From: Nitrospinota bacterium
Lineage (GTDB): Bacteria > Nitrospinota > Nitrospinia > JACRGO01
Assembly: GCA_016212295.1 (NCBI GenBank)
Contig: JACRGO010000136.1
Coordinates: forward strand, 1-33,427
DNA: 33,427 nucleotides
Reading direction: 5' to 3'
The notes under the pieces are model-generated. The model made no database searches. It had not been told where the DNA came from and worked only from the letters and a program-made list of their open reading frames with translations. Below are positions 16,138 to 24,473 of the stretch, piece by piece. Each line of letters starts with the position of its first letter. Position 1 is the first letter of the stretch. The position numbers and the translations under genes were made by a program.

Positions 16138-16448
16138 TTCATGAAAAACTTTTCAACGGGCTTTCCGCCGAGGATGTGCCCGTTAAAAATTTCCCGGGCG
16201 TCTTCCACACTGGAAACCGTGTACCAAATCCCTTCCGGGTACACAACCACGGACGGACCTAAGCGGCAGGCGGCCAGGCAGCCGCATTCGTTGACGCGCA
16301 CCGTGTCCTTTAATCCCGCCTCATACACGGTCTTCTTAAAAAAATCCAGGATGGATTGAGAGCCGCGCTCCTGGCAGCATCCCTTTGGATTCCCGGGTTC
16401 TCTTCTGTTTTGACAGCAGAATATGTGGTATTTATAACGTGAGGCCAT
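16131..16448 (-). CDS. Thioredoxin-fold [2Fe-2S] ferredoxin
   Basis: A 105-residue protein that begins MASRYKYHIFCCQNRREPG. Cysteines in HIFCCQNRR, GCCQERG and NECGCLAACRLGPSVVVYPEG fit the Shethna-type 2Fe-2S ferredoxin family of thioredoxin fold, in which four Cys bind one cluster. VVVYPEGIWYT is a recognised family stretch. The protein probably carries electrons in the cytoplasm; the partner is not evident. It overlaps trmB by 7 bases and so is co-translated with it. The length is normal for the family. Confidence 0.85.
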   Translation of the reverse strand: MASRYKYHIFCCQNRREPGNPKGCCQERGSQSILDFFKKTVYEAGLKDTVRVNECGCLAACRLGPSVVVYPEGIWYTVSSVEDAREIFNGHILGGKPVEKFFMKW

Positions 16449-16480
16449 GAATTTAGCGTCCCGCTGGCGGACTTTAAAGA

Positions 16481-16532
16481 GTCATTGGTCATTAGTCATT
16501 AGGGCAATGGCAAATGACTATTGACCAATGAC
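16481..16532. repeat. GTCATTGGTCATTAGTCATT palindromic repeat, copy 2
   Basis: GTCATTGGTCATTAGTCATT at 16481-16500, then its inverse AATGACTATTGACCAATGAC at 16513-16532, so this copy is a full palindrome. The 7440-7506 copy is the related, less perfect one. It lies between the kinase and the ferredoxin gene. Confidence 0.85.
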
Positions 16533-16534
16533 TA

Positions 16535-18232
16535 TTATTTAACAGGAAACGAAACATGGAAGGAGCTCCCCTGGCCTGGAGAGCTGTCCACCCAGATATT
16601 TCCTCCCATTTTTTTCGCGAGGGTCTTGGCAAGGTCCAACCCCAAGCCCACGCCGCCATGCCTTCGCGTGGGGCTCCCGTCCAATTGCCGGAACCTGTCG
16701 AAAATAATTTCCAGGTCCTTTTTTTCTATCCCTATTCCCTTGTCCTGGACGGTCCCTTCCACTATTTCCCCTTTCCTGGCGGTGAGGACCACAATCTCTC
16801 CCTCAGGCGAAGTGAATTTAACGGCGTTGCTGATTAAATTGGAAAATATTTTTATGGCCTGGCTTCGGTCCAGCCACAAGTCCGGGATGCCTTCCTCCAG
16901 CCGAAGCGCCACGCGGTGTTTTTTTTCGCTGATTTCCCGCTCCAGGGACTGGATGGAGTCTTTTACAACCTGGTTGAGGCCCACCCATGAGAACTGAAAT
17001 GGAAGAGACTCCATCTCCAGTTTGGAGAGGTCCAGGAGATCATTGATCATTGCCAGCAGCTTCCCGCCCTGGTTGCTTATGATTTCCGCGAATTCCCTGA
17101 TTTCGCCGTCGGAGGACCCGTGCTGTTCAATAAGTCTGCTGAAACCTATTATGGAGGTCAGGGGGGTCCTGAGCTCATGTGACATGTTCGCGAGAAACTC
17201 CGTTTTCAGGCGGCTTGACTCCTCCGCCTTTTCCTTGGCGATTTCCAGGTCCTTATTGATGATTTCCAGCATTTCCATCGTGAGCTTGCTCTTTTCCTCG
17301 GCGGCCAGCCTTCCCTCCCGTTCCCTTTCTTTTTCCAGATGAAGCATGTCGAAGAGGTAGGCGTTTTTCAAAGGCGCGGCGGCAAGATGGGAGAGCAGGC
17401 CGCAAAATTTTATTTCCCGATCGGTAAAAGGCGCCTCCCTGCGGGAGGTCCGGAGGATAAGCGTGCCTATGAGAGCGTTTTTGAAGAGTATGGGAAAGGC
17501 CATGATCGACCGGACGTCTATCATGCACAAAATGTCACGCACCTGGAACAGTATGGGGTCCGTGGCGACGTCGTTTATGACCACTGGCTCGCCTGTCTGC
17601 ATGACCGTCCTGATTTCAGGGTATTTTCCCAGGTCTATTTCAAGCTGCTTGACGTCCCTGGAATCGTGGGAAGACATCACGAACCCTTTCTGATGGGAAG
17701 AATCGATGTAGATTATGGAGCAGCGTTTGACTTCTATTACCTCCGCGATCTTAGAGACTATGGTGTACAGGGTGTCGAGCGGGTCCAGGGTGGAGGAAAG
17801 GGAATGGGAAATGTGGAGGAGCGCGGATTTTTCCTGCTCCTCGTTTTTCACCCTGTCATAAAGCTCCTTCATCCTCAGGTGGGACTTCACCCGCGCAAGG
17901 AGTTCCCTGAAATCAAAGGGCTTGGAGATGTAGTCGTCGGCCCCTGCGGAAAGGGCCTTCACCGTGTTTTCCGTGTCTCCCAGGGCGGTCAGCATGACAA
18001 TGGGGATCGATTTATATTCTTCAATGGATTTCAATTCGCGGCATACTTCAATTCCGTTCATTCCGGGCAGCATGATGTCCAACAGAATAATATCAGGCCG
18101 GACCTCGCGAGCCATTGCCAGTCCCGAGAGCCCGTCAGGGGAACTGAAAAATTCAAACCCCTCTTCCTGCAAGGCGAACTCAAGGGCCTTGGCGATTTTC
18201 GGCTCATCTTCTATAAGGACGATTTTTTTCAT
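16535..18232 (-). CDS. Receiver-GAF-histidine kinase hybrid
   Basis: A 565-residue cytoplasmic protein with no membrane helix. Residues 1-122 are a receiver domain (VLIEDEPKIAKAL, phospho-Asp in IILLDIMLPGMNG, Lys in YISKPFDF). A GAF domain spans about 140-295 (VINDVATDPILF, SIMAFPILFKNALIGTLIL). A coiled coil follows, then the dimerisation helix with phospho-His in NMSHELRTPLTSIIGFSRL. The ATPase domain has NLISNAVKF, DKGIGIEKKDLE and GGVGLGLDLAKTLAKKMGG. All catalytic residues are present, in contrast with the broken kinases to its left. The upstream coiled-coil gene ends only 4 bases before its ATG at 18232, so the two are probably co-translated. The input signal is unknown. Confidence 0.93.
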   Translation of the reverse strand: MKKIVLIEDEPKIAKALEFALQEEGFEFFSSPDGLSGLAMAREVRPDIILLDIMLPGMNGIEVCRELKSIEEYKSIPIVMLTALGDTENTVKALSAGADDYISKPFDFRELLARVKSHLRMKELYDRVKNEEQEKSALLHISHSLSSTLDPLDTLYTIVSKIAEVIEVKRCSIIYIDSSHQKGFVMSSHDSRDVKQLEIDLGKYPEIRTVMQTGEPVVINDVATDPILFQVRDILCMIDVRSIMAFPILFKNALIGTLILRTSRREAPFTDREIKFCGLLSHLAAAPLKNAYLFDMLHLEKEREREGRLAAEEKSKLTMEMLEIINKDLEIAKEKAEESSRLKTEFLANMSHELRTPLTSIIGFSRLIEQHGSSDGEIREFAEIISNQGGKLLAMINDLLDLSKLEMESLPFQFSWVGLNQVVKDSIQSLEREISEKKHRVALRLEEGIPDLWLDRSQAIKIFSNLISNAVKFTSPEGEIVVLTARKGEIVEGTVQDKGIGIEKKDLEIIFDRFRQLDGSPTRRHGGVGLGLDLAKTLAKKMGGNIWVDSSPGQGSSFHVSFPVK

Positions 18233-18236
18233 GGTT

Positions 18237-18731
18237 TTAAAATTTAAAAATCTTCTCCATTAATCCAACAAAAGTGGGATTGGCAAGGGTAAGGGCAAGG
18301 AGGGCGATGGCAATGAAAATATTCAACCGGAAATTAAGGGCGTTAAATTTTTCATCAACCATCTTGAACCTCTCGTCAATTACCTTGAATCTTTCGTCAA
18401 CCACCTTGAATTTTTGTTCCATTATGCCTTCGGAATGCTTGAATCTCTCTTCCATCTTATCGTCGAAATATTTAAATCTCTCTTCCATCTTATCTTCGAG
18501 ATACTTGAATCTCTCTTCAAATATTTCCCGGGTAACCAGTTCTTTTTTCAAATCCTCCTTGATCTCTATCTTGACAACCTCCTTCTTATCCAGTATTTCC
18601 TCTTTTGCCTTTTCCCTGATGTCATCTATAGCCGACTCCATGGCCCTGGCGAACTTCTCGGCCTTTCCTCTCTCTCCCAACGCCTCTTCCAGCAAATCAA
18701 AGGTTTCTCTCGGCAATGTATATGGAGCCAT
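18237..18731 (-). CDS. Membrane-anchored coiled-coil protein with hendecad then heptad repeats
   Basis: A 164-residue protein. ATG 18731 (MAPYTLPRETFDLLEEALG) is preferred over 18746 because AAGGGG lies 7 bases upstream. The N-terminal helical region is followed by three 11-residue repeats (EERFKYLEDKM, EERFKYFDDKM, EERFKHSEGIM) and four 7-residue repeats (EQKFKVV, DERFKVI, DERFKMV, DEKFNAL). A C-terminal membrane helix (LNIFIAIALLALTLANPTF) ends the protein. Overall design resembles DUF1640/CCDC90-type coiled-coil membrane proteins, but I do not claim membership. The tail anchor would place the coiled coil in the cytoplasm. The 4-base gap to the receiver-kinase gene suggests that the pair works together, perhaps as a membrane tether or input for the soluble kinase. 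Confidence 0.8.
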   Translation of the reverse strand: MAPYTLPRETFDLLEEALGERGKAEKFARAMESAIDDIREKAKEEILDKKEVVKIEIKEDLKKELVTREIFEERFKYLEDKMEERFKYFDDKMEERFKHSEGIMEQKFKVVDERFKVIDERFKMVDEKFNALNFRLNIFIAIALLALTLANPTFVGLMEKIFKF

Positions 18732-18745
18732 ATTTATCCCCTTCA

Positions 18746-18812
18746 TTCGTTATTCGTGGATCGTTATTCGTTATTCGTGGATCGTGAATCGTGAATCGAA
18801 AATTGTAAATTC
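18746..18812. repeat. TTCGTGGATCGTTATTCG short tandem array, copy 2
   Basis: About seven degenerate units (GTTATTC, GTGGATC, GTGAATC), related to 11302-11380. It lies between cysN and the coiled-coil gene. Confidence 0.8.
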
Positions 18813-20034
18813 AACTTATCCCAGTAACAATACCCCCGGCCAGGGGAAGGCCGCCTGATTCCAGGACAAAACGCCCCATCTCTGGAATATGGGCGAAAAG
18901 GTCAACAGCCGCCTGCCTGTCCAGTTCGATGCGCGCCTCCGCGAAATCCCCATGCGTAATTTTATACGCTTCCGAGGGCTTTGTCACGGTTTTTTCCGCG
19001 CCGGGATCAATTTTTTTCATGGCCTCGGCGATCCTTCCCCCAACTTCCTGCGTGGCGCAGCGGAACAGGAATTTTTCCCCCTCTTGCCAGGGCCTCTCCC
19101 CAAACCAGAAAAGCGTGGCGCGCAGCGAGGAAGCAAGGCTTGCCATTTCCTCTTCCACGAGCACATCCCCGCGACGGATTTCCGGGGCTCCCGTGGAATG
19201 AAAACCGACGCACTCGCCCGCGAAGTAGTTTTCCCTTTCCTTTTCTCCGTGGCGGAAAATTTTTTCCGGCGTGAAGGTCTTTCTGGCTGGAAGGACCATC
19301 AATTGCTTTCCCTGGCAAAGGCGGCCGGACTCTATTCTCCCCATGATGATTTTTTCACCGTCCTTCTCAAAGACGCCTTGGACCGGGAAACGCAGTTCTT
19401 TTTCCTCTGGGGTTGTTAATTCCAACCCCTCCAGGGCCGCCAATAGGGAAGGTCCTTTGTGCCAGGACATTTTACTTGATGTCCTGGTGATGTTTTCACC
19501 CGATTGCGCGGATATAGGCAATATATGCGACGGAGGTCCCATTCCAAACACCTCGAACAATCGCTCTGCCTGGCTGGCAAGTTCCTGAAAAGCCCCCTCG
19601 GCCCAATCCACAAGGTCCATTTTATTAATCGCCACCACGATATGCTTTAACCCCATGAGGGAAAGGATATTGGCGTGCCTCCTTGTCTGGCCACGAACGC
19701 CCTCGGCTGCGTCAATCATGAGAATCGCGGCGTCCGCCTGGCAACAGCCGGTGATCGTGTTCTTGAGGAACTCCTTGTGTCCTGGCGTGTCGATGATTAC
19801 GAACTTTCGCTTTTCTCCCTGGAAAAACACCTGGGAGGTATCGATGGTTATCCTCTTCCGTCTTTCCTCCTCCAGATGGTCGGTGATGAAGGCAAGGTCA
19901 GACTCCTTGCCTGATCCCGACATCTCTTCCCTGAGCGATTCGGGAAGGGAGCCGGTATCGAGCAGCAATCTTCCGATCAGCGTGGATTTTCCGTGGTCCA
20001 CATGGCCTACTATGGCTATATTCAAAGTGTCCAT
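18811..20034 (-). CDS. cysN: Sulfate adenylyltransferase GTPase subunit
   Basis: A 407-residue protein from ATG 20034. GTPase motifs: [14 protein letters not shown] (P-loop), [11 protein letters not shown] (G3), [10 protein letters not shown] (G4). The translation-factor-like beta-barrel domains follow. CysN uses GTP hydrolysis to drive CysD's formation of adenosine 5'-phosphosulfate from ATP and sulfate. There is no APS-kinase (CysC) fusion at the C-terminus. It lies 112 bp downstream of cysD in the normal cysDN order. An upstream in-frame start would add only a few residues not conserved in the family. Confidence 0.93.
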   Translation of the reverse strand: MDTLNIAIVGHVDHGKSTLIGRLLLDTGSLPESLREEMSGSGKESDLAFITDHLEEERRKRITIDTSQVFFQGEKRKFVIIDTPGHKEFLKNTITGCCQADAAILMIDAAEGVRGQTRRHANILSLMGLKHIVVAINKMDLVDWAEGAFQELASQAERLFEVFGMGPPSHILPISAQSGENITRTSSKMSWHKGPSLLAALEGLELTTPEEKELRFPVQGVFEKDGEKIIMGRIESGRLCQGKQLMVLPARKTFTPEKIFRHGEKERENYFAGECVGFHSTGAPEIRRGDVLVEEEMASLASSLRATLFWFGERPWQEGEKFLFRCATQEVGGRIAEAMKKIDPGAEKTVTKPSEAYKITHGDFAEARIELDRQAAVDLFAHIPEMGRFVLESGGLPLAGGIVTGIS

Positions 20035-20145
20035 ATAATAACCCGGTAAAGCCGGAACCAAATTAGTTTTTCATTTTAGATTTTAGATTTTGGATTTCGG
20101 ATTTTACATCCCAAATCAACAATCCCAAATTTCATTGATAAGTTG

Positions 20146-20949
20146 CTACATATACCCCAATGCCCTCAGCTTCTGCATGGTGTAAACATCCTCCTTGTCC
20201 TGCGACCTGCCCGCGCGCTCGGAAGTGCGGCTGCCCTCCAGCTCTTCAATGATTTCCCCGACGCTCGACGCCTGGGAATCCTCCGGACCGCAGCACGGGG
20301 CGCAGCCTATGCTCCTGTAGCGCTTTCCGCTCCTGCTGAAATACAGCTCGCATACAGGGATGTCCTCGCGTTGGATATAGGCCCAGATGTCCTTCTCCGT
20401 CATGTGGAGCAAGGGATGGATGCGGAAATGGTTCTCCTCCTCCATGGATTTGTATTGGTCCCAAAGCTCTGCTGGCTGGTCCCGGTAATTCCACCTGAAC
20501 GTATCGTCACGCGGGGAGAAATACCTTTCCTTTGCCCTGATTCCGTGCTCATCGCGGCGGATGCCCACCAGGAGGGAGTCAATGCCCCTGGCTGCTATGA
20601 TCTCCTTAAGCGGCGCGGTTTTCAGGAGATTGCAGCATTCAAACTTGGCGCTTTTTTCCGGCCCGGCGCCCTGGCCGATCTTTTCCAGGTTGCTTGCTAC
20701 GATGAGGTCCAGTCCCCATTTCCTTGCGTATTCGTCCCGAAATTTGTATATCTCCGGGAATTTATAGCCGGTGTCGATGTGGATGACCGGAAAAGGGACC
20801 GTTCCGAAGAACGCCTTTTTGCACAGCCACAGGAGCGTGGTTGAGTCCTTGCCTATTGACCACAGGAGGGCGATATTTTTAAATTTGAAATACGCCTCCC
20901 TGATGATGAATATGCTGCGGTTTTCCAGACTTGTAAGATGGTCCATCAT
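20146..20949 (-). CDS. cysD: Sulfate adenylyltransferase subunit 2
   Basis: A 267-residue PP-loop ATPase. LLWSIGKDSTTLLWLCKKAF carries the CysD-type P-loop (SIGKDS). Next come VIHIDTGYKFPEIY, LLVGIRRDEHGIRAKERYFS and the C-terminal SERAGRSQDKED, all standard for CysD. It forms adenosine phosphosulfate with CysN for assimilatory sulfate activation. The ATG at 20949 is followed by a second ATG; either may start. The 112-bp gap to cysN contains only AT-rich repeat. No cysH or cysC is present in the window. Confidence 0.93.
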   Translation of the reverse strand: MMDHLTSLENRSIFIIREAYFKFKNIALLWSIGKDSTTLLWLCKKAFFGTVPFPVIHIDTGYKFPEIYKFRDEYARKWGLDLIVASNLEKIGQGAGPEKSAKFECCNLLKTAPLKEIIAARGIDSLLVGIRRDEHGIRAKERYFSPRDDTFRWNYRDQPAELWDQYKSMEEENHFRIHPLLHMTEKDIWAYIQREDIPVCELYFSRSGKRYRSIGCAPCCGPEDSQASSVGEIIEELEGSRTSERAGRSQDKEDVYTMQKLRALGYM

Positions 20950-20956
20950 TGTAAAT

Positions 20957-21118
20957 TTAATAAAAGTTTCAAGTGAGCTAAAAACTTAAAGTGCCAAATA
21001 ACAAGCATCAAATCACAAATAAGCTCCAAAAACGAAATGCCAAACAAAACCTTTCACTATTGGAATTTTGAGTTTATTTGAGTTTTGTTGTTTGAAATTT
21101 GGAATTTAGTTACTAAAA
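20957..21118. repeat. AT-rich repeat tract upstream of cysD
   Basis: It holds a copy of the dispersed GTGAGCTAAA unit (20957-20990) and then CAAATCACAAATAAG...TTATTTGAGTTTTGTTG, an imperfect inverted repeat. There is no gene. Confidence 0.5.
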
Positions 21119-21143
21119 TATTTCTGGTTTCGGCGTGTCCAGG

Positions 21144-22493
21144 TCAGGCACTCACAAAATAATCCAGTATAACTTTTGCCATGTCCTCAATGCGCGGCTT
21201 CTTCCCGTTTAACGGGACACTATCAGGCAGCACGCAATGGGCGTCGTGTCTCGTGTGCATGCCGGTGAAATGCCTCTTGCCGAAAATTTTCTCTTCCTTT
21301 AAAATACCCTTCAGATCGAAACCGTCATTCGGCAGGAAGAGAAGGTCGGGTCCCCGGTCCTTTTCACCGCCGTTATAAATTTCATCGCCACGGAATACGC
21401 TACTCATGACCTTTTGCCCGCTTTCATCACGCAACGCGAAAAGGGCCCCGGTTATTTCCTCCATGACGGAATCTCTCTTGGCCGCCGCCACAGAGCCCTT
21501 TGGGAATTTACCCTCCATATTAATGTGAATACGGCATGGGTCCAGGGCAAAGGCCCTTGTTCCTTCGTCAATCCTTTCAAAAAACCGGCCCTCCCGCCGG
21601 AGTCTGAGGAAGCCTTCCTTTTGAAGAAAGGCATTAACGTAGACCTCTGATTTAATCTTCGTGAAACCGTGGTCCGAGATGGCCATGAATAGCCCATCCT
21701 TCCCGGCCTTTTCCAGAAACGCTTTGTAAAGCTCACCTAAAAAACGGTCCAGATCCCGGTAAAAGTCCACGAAGATTTCATGAAAGGGGTGGCTCTCATC
21801 CAGGGCGGCGTCATAAAAAAAATGGTGCAGCCTGTCCGTTTCCGTTATGGCCGCGATAAAGAGGTCCCAATCCTCGTTCTGGAAAAAATGCCTGAAGGCC
21901 CTTTTTCTTTTATCGAAGGAACCAAGGAGTTCCTTGAGAAAAATTTCTTTCTGGTCCTTGGCAAGGTCCGAATCCACATCAATGGAATACTCCATGGAGC
22001 TTAAATACTGAAAGGCGGAATCGGGATAAACCGCTTTTTTAAGGTCCAAAGCCACGAAGCCCGCCGCCAGGACTCCGTTCATGGGGACCGCCGGATTTGT
22101 CTGGGGGACATTCAGGACCACTGATCTGCGAGGTTTATGCAGCTTCCCGTTGTATGCCTGGCTTAGGGAGGATTTTTTATCGTCCCCTGTTTTTCCAAGA
22201 ATTTCCCAAAGGGCCGGGGCCTTTATGGAGCTATAGTCCGGGAAATAAATCTGATAGGAGCCGGGTTTAAGATCCATGAATCCGTATATTCCGTGCTCCC
22301 CAGGGTTGGCCCCGGTTATGAAGGAGGCCCAGGAGGTGGAAGAAACGTCGGGCAGGCTGGCGTCCATTTGGGACAGCGCAAACCCATTATTCAAGATCGA
22401 TGCGAGATTGGGGAGTATCCCTTTTTCGATATATTTTTTAAGGAGGGTATAGGGAACGCCGTCCAAACCGGCCACTAAGCATTTTTTTTTCAT
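21144..22493 (-). CDS. Alkaline-phosphatase-superfamily phosphodiesterase/nucleotide pyrophosphatase
   Basis: A 449-residue protein of the type I phosphodiesterase branch. CLVAGLDGVPYTLL holds the first metal-binding Asp, and SSTSWASFITGANPGEHGI the nucleophile and its surroundings. AITETDRLHHFFYD, AISDHGF and FTGMHTRHDAHCVL give the other Asp and His ligands of a two-metal site. It has no signal peptide, so it is probably cytoplasmic. The substrate, a phosphate mono- or diester, cannot be assigned. The start is unusual: GGAGG at 22510-22514 is ideally placed for an out-of-frame ATG at 22503, while the in-frame ATG lies 16 bases from it, with a run of nine A between the two reading possibilities. 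Confidence 0.85.
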   Translation of the reverse strand: MKKKCLVAGLDGVPYTLLKKYIEKGILPNLASILNNGFALSQMDASLPDVSSTSWASFITGANPGEHGIYGFMDLKPGSYQIYFPDYSSIKAPALWEILGKTGDDKKSSLSQAYNGKLHKPRRSVVLNVPQTNPAVPMNGVLAAGFVALDLKKAVYPDSAFQYLSSMEYSIDVDSDLAKDQKEIFLKELLGSFDKRKRAFRHFFQNEDWDLFIAAITETDRLHHFFYDAALDESHPFHEIFVDFYRDLDRFLGELYKAFLEKAGKDGLFMAISDHGFTKIKSEVYVNAFLQKEGFLRLRREGRFFERIDEGTRAFALDPCRIHINMEGKFPKGSVAAAKRDSVMEEITGALFALRDESGQKVMSSVFRGDEIYNGGEKDRGPDLLFLPNDGFDLKGILKEEKIFGKRHFTGMHTRHDAHCVLPDSVPLNGKKPRIEDMAKVILDYFVSA

Positions 22494-22514
22494 TTCTTTT
22501 CATAATAAACCTCC
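22481..22514 (-). promoter_or_regulatory. Start region with out-of-frame ATG and A9 run
   Basis: Reading minus, CCGGAGGTTTATTATG places an ATG (22503) 6 bases after GGAGG. That frame ends after 21 codons. The real coding frame opens at ATG 22493. A9 just after it (22482-22490) would permit slippage from the first frame into the second. Confidence 0.5.
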
Positions 22515-22606
22515 GGCCTGTCCTCTTTCAATTGTTCTTGCCTTTTGTTGGAGGTATTTCCCGCCGCCTTGATATAGGCGCTTAGTTTCATTACACTATT
22601 TGAAAA

Positions 22607-22830
22607 TTTTAAACGTTCACGATAGGCGACATGGAAGCGGCTTCATGCTCAATTGCAGGGGAAACCACATCCCCCTTTGTCCCCCTTTGGTAAGGGGGAA
22701 TATTGGAAACGCCCTTAAAAAGGTCTCCATTTTTAATTCCTCCTTGGCAAGGGGGATTAAGGGGGATGTAAAAAATAGCTGATGAGGCTTTTTCTGGTTT
22801 TCATGACAACCTTGTGAACGGTTGCTAAAA
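22607..22830. repeat. 224-bp MITE-like element, copy 1
   Basis: Imperfect terminal inverted repeats: TTTTAAACGTTCAC at 22607-22620 and GTGAACGGTTGCTAAAA at 22814-22830. Inside, CATCCCCCTTTGTCCCCCTT and AAGGGGGATTAAGGGGGATG form a large inverted repeat. Both the core and the flank ATGAGGCTTTTTCTGG recur in the 24773-24963 copy. Confidence 0.75.
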
Positions 22831-22921
22831 TTTATTTTTTATATTATTAAGTTCCGGGATCTGCGTTTTTCCACGCAATTCTTTTTAAAACGATCGTATA
22901 GCTAGCCATGAGGACTAAAGA

Positions 22922-23695
22922 ATGAAAGTCGGGATTTACGTTGACGCTGAAAATATAGGCCGTTCCGGCGGTTACGGCATGAAATATGACATCCTCCAGC
23001 GGTTCGCCGCAATGGGGGGCGGCATGGTATTGAGGGCCAACGCCTATGTGGTGGTGGACGAAGACAAGGTCAAGGAGAACGCCAATTATCGCGAGAGGAT
23101 GTTCCACTATCACGATCTCCTAAGAAAATTCGGCTTTAAAATCATCAAGAAGAAGGTGCAGAAGTATTACAATGAGTCCGGGGAAATATCCTTTAAGGCC
23201 AACGCGGACATGGACCTGGCCATCGACGCCATTCTCCAGGCGGCCAATCTGGACCGGATCATTCTGGTTTCCGGGGACGGCGATTTCGTGAGGCTGGTTA
23301 CGGCCCTGCAAAATAAAGGGTGCAGGGCCGAGGTCATAGGATTTAAAAACGTAAACCGGGAACTGAAGGAGTCCGCGGACCTTTACTATTCCGGTTTCCT
23401 TATCCCGGATCTGCTGCCCACCTCGGACCCAAAGATAGTCCGGGGCTTTTTGACCTCCTATAATGAAAAAGGATCGTTTGGCTTTTTGAGGACTTATTTT
23501 TTTAACAATGGAAACCTTGAGGAAAAGGACGCCTTCTTCCACCTCTCAAACACTATCAACTGCGAATTTCATTCGCACGAGGTATATGCCCAGGAGCATA
23601 AAATCTACGAATTTCAGCACCAGCCCAGCAAAAAACGGCCAGGAGTATTGGAGGCGTTTGACGTCGCCCTGGCCTTTAAAAACGTCCGCGTATGA
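22922..23695 (+). CDS. NYN-domain ribonuclease-like protein with C-terminal cold-shock-like domain
   Basis: A 257-residue protein. ATG 22922 follows GAGGA at 22910-22914. Residues 1-160 form a NYN/LabA (PIN-like) domain: VGIYVDAENIGRSGG, ADMDLAIDAILQA, IILVSGDGDFVRLVTALQNK and EVIGFKNVNRELKESAD. The acidic residues D8, D102, D104 and D125 region fit the metal-dependent nuclease site. From about 174, VRGFLTSYNEKGSFGFLRTY and EEKDAFFHLSNT resemble a cold-shock/S1-like nucleic-acid-binding fold. The protein probably binds and perhaps cuts RNA in the cytoplasm. I infer the second domain from the pattern only. It is a stand-alone gene between two repeat elements. Confidence 0.8.
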   Translation: MKVGIYVDAENIGRSGGYGMKYDILQRFAAMGGGMVLRANAYVVVDEDKVKENANYRERMFHYHDLLRKFGFKIIKKKVQKYYNESGEISFKANADMDLAIDAILQAANLDRIILVSGDGDFVRLVTALQNKGCRAEVIGFKNVNRELKESADLYYSGFLIPDLLPTSDPKIVRGFLTSYNEKGSFGFLRTYFFNNGNLEEKDAFFHLSNTINCEFHSHEVYAQEHKIYEFQHQPSKKRPGVLEAFDVALAFKNVRV

Positions 23696-23736
23696 CGGCA
23701 AATTGTTCCGCTTAAAAAAAAGTAATAACTCAGCCC

Positions 23737-23892
23737 CACCGCAAAGACGCAAAGAACGCAAAGGAAAATAAATAAATTGTCAAAAAATTCTGATAGAAAA
23801 CCGGTATTTAATGCAACCACTTTAATTCTTTGAAAATGGCGGCATTCCTTTTCAAAAAATTAAAACTTTGCGTCCTTTGCGTCTTTGCGGTG
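23737..23892. repeat. CACCGCAAAGACGCAAAG inverted repeat
   Basis: CACCGCAAAGACGCAAAGAA (23737-) pairs with GCGTCTTTGCGGTG (to 23892). It is the best-preserved copy of the family also seen at 6040-6100. It ends 28 bases before the HU promoter. Confidence 0.8.
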
Positions 23893-23920
23893 AGCTATTA
23901 AAAAAAATTAAAAAAACTCC

Positions 23921-23950
23921 TTGACTTTTTTTCATGATTAATTTTATAAT
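23921..23950 (+). promoter_or_regulatory. Sigma-70 promoter of the HU gene
   Basis: TTGACT at 23921-23926, an 18-bp spacer, and a perfect TATAAT at 23945-23950. Followed by AGGGGAGG at 23987-23994 and the ATG at 24001. Confidence 0.75.
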
Positions 23951-24000
23951 TCTCGGAACTTAACAACGTTTAATAATCAATTTTTTAGGGGAGGTTGGGT

Positions 24001-24276
24001 ATGACTAAAGCGGATCTTATTGAGGCGGCCATTAAAACGGCCAAGGCGGAAATCAGCAAGGCAGGCGCGGGCGAGCTCATTGACGCCGCGTTTGATGCTA
24101 TATCCAAGACCATTAAAAAGGACGGAAGATTTTCCTATCCTGGTTTTGGGACCTTTAACGTAAAGAAGAGAAAGGCCCGGACCGGGAGAAACCCCAAGAC
24201 CGGCGAAAGCATCAAGATCAAGGCTTCCAAGACCGTTGGTTTCAAGCCAACCCCCAAATTCAAAAGCTCTTTATAA
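24001..24276 (+). CDS. hup: HU-family DNA-binding protein
   Basis: A 91-residue HU protein starting at ATG 24001 (MTKADLIEAAIKTAKAE); AGGGGAGG lies 6 bases upstream, so the TTG start six bases earlier is not needed. FSYPGFGTFNVKKRKARTGR and NPKTGESIKIKASKTVGFKP form the beta arms that grip and bend DNA, and the Pro of RNP is preserved. The protein is a nucleoid component acting as a dimer. It has its own strong promoter and a following terminator, so it is a single-gene unit. The gene is intact. Confidence 0.95.
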   Translation: MTKADLIEAAIKTAKAEISKAGAGELIDAAFDAISKTIKKDGRFSYPGFGTFNVKKRKARTGRNPKTGESIKIKASKTVGFKPTPKFKSSL

Positions 24277-24294
24277 TCAGCTAGCCAGGCTCTC

Positions 24295-24351
24295 TTTGCT
24301 TAACTTAGAGCGTCGGGAAAAATTATTTTTGCCGACCCAAGGTTAAGCAAA
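24295..24351. repeat. Nested inverted repeat after the HU gene
   Basis: TTTGCTTAAC (24295-24304) and GTTAAGCAAA (24342-24351) pair perfectly. Inside, GTCGG and CCGAC flank AAAAATTATTTTT. It may help end or protect the HU transcript. Confidence 0.6.
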
Positions 24352-24389
24352 CGAGGGTTCGTGTGCAATTCGATTATTTTATACCTGAA

Positions 24390-24423
24390 AAACCCAAGCC
24401 GGGCAAAACGGCTTGGGTTTTTT
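24390..24423 (+). terminator. Intrinsic terminator
   Basis: AAACCCAAGCC (24390-24400) pairs with GGCTTGGGTTT (24410-24420) across a 9-base loop, followed by a run of six T in total. Very likely the end of the HU transcript. Confidence 0.85.
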
Positions 24424-24473
24424 GTTTTAAACCGTTTTTGCTAAAGGCAATTATTCATTGCCGGGATAATGAA

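Noticed and set aside
23120-23542. Minus-strand frame opposite the NYN gene
   Set aside because: It is the antisense shadow of a well-conserved domain.
24295-24360. tRNA-like fold after HU
   Set aside because: Only nested simple stems; no anticodon arm, T-loop or acceptor pattern.
24363-24473. Earlier start for the small His/Cys protein
   Set aside because: It would be translated through the terminator stem at 24390-24423 and lacks a ribosome site.
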